Shown: piece after piece, positions 33,032-34,173 of the stretch
How positions within the stretch are numbered: the stretch's first letter is position 1
Layout: each line of letters begins with the position of its first letter
Assembly: GCA_009996675.1 (NCBI GenBank)
Contig: JAACZQ010000061.1
Location: 1-34,173, forward strand
Reading direction: 5' to 3'
DNA length: 34,173 nucleotides
Source: Chitinophagaceae bacterium
Lineage (GTDB): Bacteria; Bacteroidota; Bacteroidia; Chitinophagales; Chitinophagaceae
Program-made: the position numbers and the translations under genes
Notes under the pieces: generated by a model
Told to the model about the DNA's origin: nothing
The model's input: only the letters and a program-made list of their open reading frames with translations
The model's database searches: none

Positions 33032-33066
33032 AATATCAAACCCAAGTCAGGGTTTGATATTTTTTT
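33032..33066 (+). terminator. Strong terminator in the gene-poor stretch
   Basis: AATATCAAACCC (33032-33043), loop AAGTCA, GGGTTTGATATT (33050-33061), then a run of T to 33066. It ends a plus-strand transcript for which the 26-residue ORF or a small RNA is the only candidate. Confidence 0.88.
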
Positions 33067-33095
33067 GCCCCAGCCCCTGCGCGAAAAAATATTTC

Positions 33096-33133
33096 ACTAA
33101 TTTCGATAAATTAGTTGCATAACTAACTAATTT
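33096..33133. promoter_or_regulatory. Three-half-site candidate operator before the hydroxyacyl-CoA dehydrogenase gene
   Basis: AAATTAGTT (33108-33116) and AACTAATTT (33125-33133) are perfect nine-base inverted arms eight bases apart. A further ACTAATTT direct copy lies at 33096-33103. A near-consensus -7 box (TAATTTCG, 33098-33105) overlaps the first half-site, so a bound regulator would block transcription. The gene starts 19 bases further on. A TetR-type fatty-acid repressor is the obvious candidate, by inference. Confidence 0.55.
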
Positions 33134-33152
33134 TACACAAAGCGACATCCAT

Positions 33153-34173
33153 ATGAAACGTTCCATCAAAAAAGTAGCCGTATTGGGAAGTGGGGTAATG
33201 GGCTCCCGCATTGCCTGTCATTTTGCAGGAATCGGGGTACAAACATTGCTGCTCGACATGGTACCCAAGGGCGCCGAGGATAGCACACGTGCTGCCGACA
33301 GGAATAAGCTGGTGAATGATGCTCTTACAGCCGCGGTAAAGAGTAATCCTTCGCCGGTATATACCAAAGATGTTGTAAAGCGTATCAGTACCGGAAACTT
33401 TACGGATAATATGAAAGATATAGCCGGGTGCGACTGGATTATTGAAGTAGTGGTGGAACGGCTGGATATTAAACAACAGATATATGAGCAGGTGGAAAAA
33501 TTCAGGAAGCCTGGCACATTGGTATCTTCCAATACCTCGGGCATACCCATTCACCTGATGGCAGAGGGACGCAGTGATGATTTTAAAAAGCATTTCTGTG
33601 GCACCCACTTCTTCAACCCGCCTCGTTACCTCCGCCTGTTGGAAATCATTCCCACACCCTATACCGACCCGGAAATTGTGGATTTTCTGATGGAGTATGG
33701 CGATCTGTTCCTGGGCAAAACAACCGTACGTTGTAAAGACACACCCGCATTTATTGCCAACCGCATCGGCGTATTCAGCATCATGAGTATTTTCCATATC
33801 ATGGAAAAGCAGGGCTTGGGTATTGACGAAATTGATTCGCTCACCGGCCCCATCATTGGCCGACCCAAATCTGCCACATTCAGGACCGCTGATGTGGTAG
33901 GGATTGATACCCTGGTGAAAGTAGCGAAAGGAGTAGCTGATAATTGTCCGGACGATGAGGCTAAACAAATATTTGGCATCCCCGCCTGGCTCGACAAAAT
34001 GGTGCAGCAAAACTGGCTTGGTGATAAAACAGGACAGGGTTTCTTCAAAAAAATCAAGTCGGCAGAAGGCAAAGAAATCCAGACACTGAACCTGTCCACC
34101 ATGGAATATGGGCCGCGTAACAAACCCAGGTTTACAGCCCTGGATGCAGCCAAGCCTGTTGAGGATCTGAAAC
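33153..34173 (+). CDS. 3-hydroxyacyl-CoA dehydrogenase (FadN/FadB-like), 3' end outside the window
   Basis: The first 340 codons are in the window. The NAD-binding Rossmann start is KKVAVLGSGVMGSRIACHFAGIG. The catalytic stretch VVERLDIKQQIYEQVEK, then SSNTSGIPI and FCGTHFFNPPRYLRLLEIIP carry the family's conserved Ser, His and Asn. DTPAFIANRIG follows, and the second dehydrogenase domain begins near GLGIDEIDSLTGPIIGRPKS. In beta-oxidation it oxidises L-3-hydroxyacyl-CoA. Bacteroidota relatives are about 800 residues with a C-terminal enoyl-CoA hydratase domain; the open frame at the edge fits that, but it is not seen here. The ATG at 33153 begins the family N terminus. The three-half-site repeat upstream suggests regulation by fatty-acid supply. 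Confidence 0.92.
   Translation, partial: MKRSIKKVAVLGSGVMGSRIACHFAGIGVQTLLLDMVPKGAEDSTRAADRNKLVNDALTAAVKSNPSPVYTKDVVKRISTGNFTDNMKDIAGCDWIIEVVVERLDIKQQIYEQVEKFRKPGTLVSSNTSGIPIHLMAEGRSDDFKKHFCGTHFFNPPRYLRLLEIIPTPYTDPEIVDFLMEYGDLFLGKTTVRCKDTPAFIANRIGVFSIMSIFHIMEKQGLGIDEIDSLTGPIIGRPKSATFRTADVVGIDTLVKVAKGVADNCPDDEAKQIFGIPAWLDKMVQQNWLGDKTGQGFFKKIKSAEGKEIQTLNLSTMEYGPRNKPRFTALDAAKPVEDLK

Noticed and set aside
33123..34010. Open frame of 295 codons on the minus strand opposite the hydroxyacyl-CoA dehydrogenase
   Set aside because: The plus-strand gene has full family motifs. The reverse frame has no recognisable domain and begins inside the other gene.

Overview
The window is ordinary chromosomal DNA from a Bacteroidota bacterium, most likely a member of the Chitinophagaceae. 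The family-level placement is inference from protein style and gene content; no database was searched. Signs seen directly are repeated TAnnTTTG promoter -7 elements (at the tRNAs two with a TTG about 19-21 bases upstream), few Shine-Dalgarno sites, a eukaryotic-type citrate synthase, and the tgt-lptG, nif3/zinc-ribbon and recN-fabI neighbourhoods. Genes are dense on both strands. Many transcription units end in strong GC hairpins with A/T tails shared by converging genes. No mobile element, CRISPR array or prophage was found.

Layout. 1-2240: the 5' part of an SPFH/band-7 protein (minus), a membrane-bound hydrolase-like protein, a broken tRNA followed by an intact tRNA-Ala(GGC), and a DUF1801 protein with a lysine-rich tail. 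2241-6010 (minus): citrate synthase, then tgt followed by lptG. 6105-7846 (plus): a membrane glycosyltransferase overlapping rsmG. 7855-10631 (minus): a CPA2 antiporter and a cysteine-cluster protein. 10854-13721: gcvP. 13772-14757: a divergent pair, an HTH/coiled-coil regulator and a small coiled-coil protein, with palindromes between them. 14930-16351: two tandem, related, secreted proteins of unknown function. 16485-18969: dienelactone hydrolase, beta-lactamase-fold hydrolase and a small lipoprotein. 19061-21115: zinc alcohol dehydrogenase, DUF1569 protein and FKBP isomerase. 21173-23371 (minus): a PabC-like lyase followed by a photolyase. 23421-25337: Nif3-like protein and a C4 zinc-ribbon coiled-coil protein. 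25399-29845: secreted TPR protein, recN, fabI and a SemiSWEET. 29935-32636: DUF2795 protein, a LolD-like ATPase, a PduO-type adenosyltransferase, a MacB-like ATPase and gatC. 32637-33152 has no large gene; it holds a 26-residue membrane ORF followed by a strong terminator, and a three-half-site operator in front of a 3-hydroxyacyl-CoA dehydrogenase cut by the window end.

Most of the content is housekeeping: TCA cycle entry, glycine cleavage, fatty-acid synthesis and oxidation, tRNA and rRNA modification, DNA repair, and envelope export. No large new system stands out. The points most worth a second look are: a Tgt whose four zinc ligands all appear replaced; a tRNA pseudogene with an eight-base anticodon loop; the tandem secreted paralogues; the HTH/coiled-coil divergent locus with its operator; the microprotein transcription unit at 32910-33066; the fatty-acid operator at 33096-33133; and a recurring placement of the -7 element 5-6 bases before the start codon, which suggests leaderless mRNAs.
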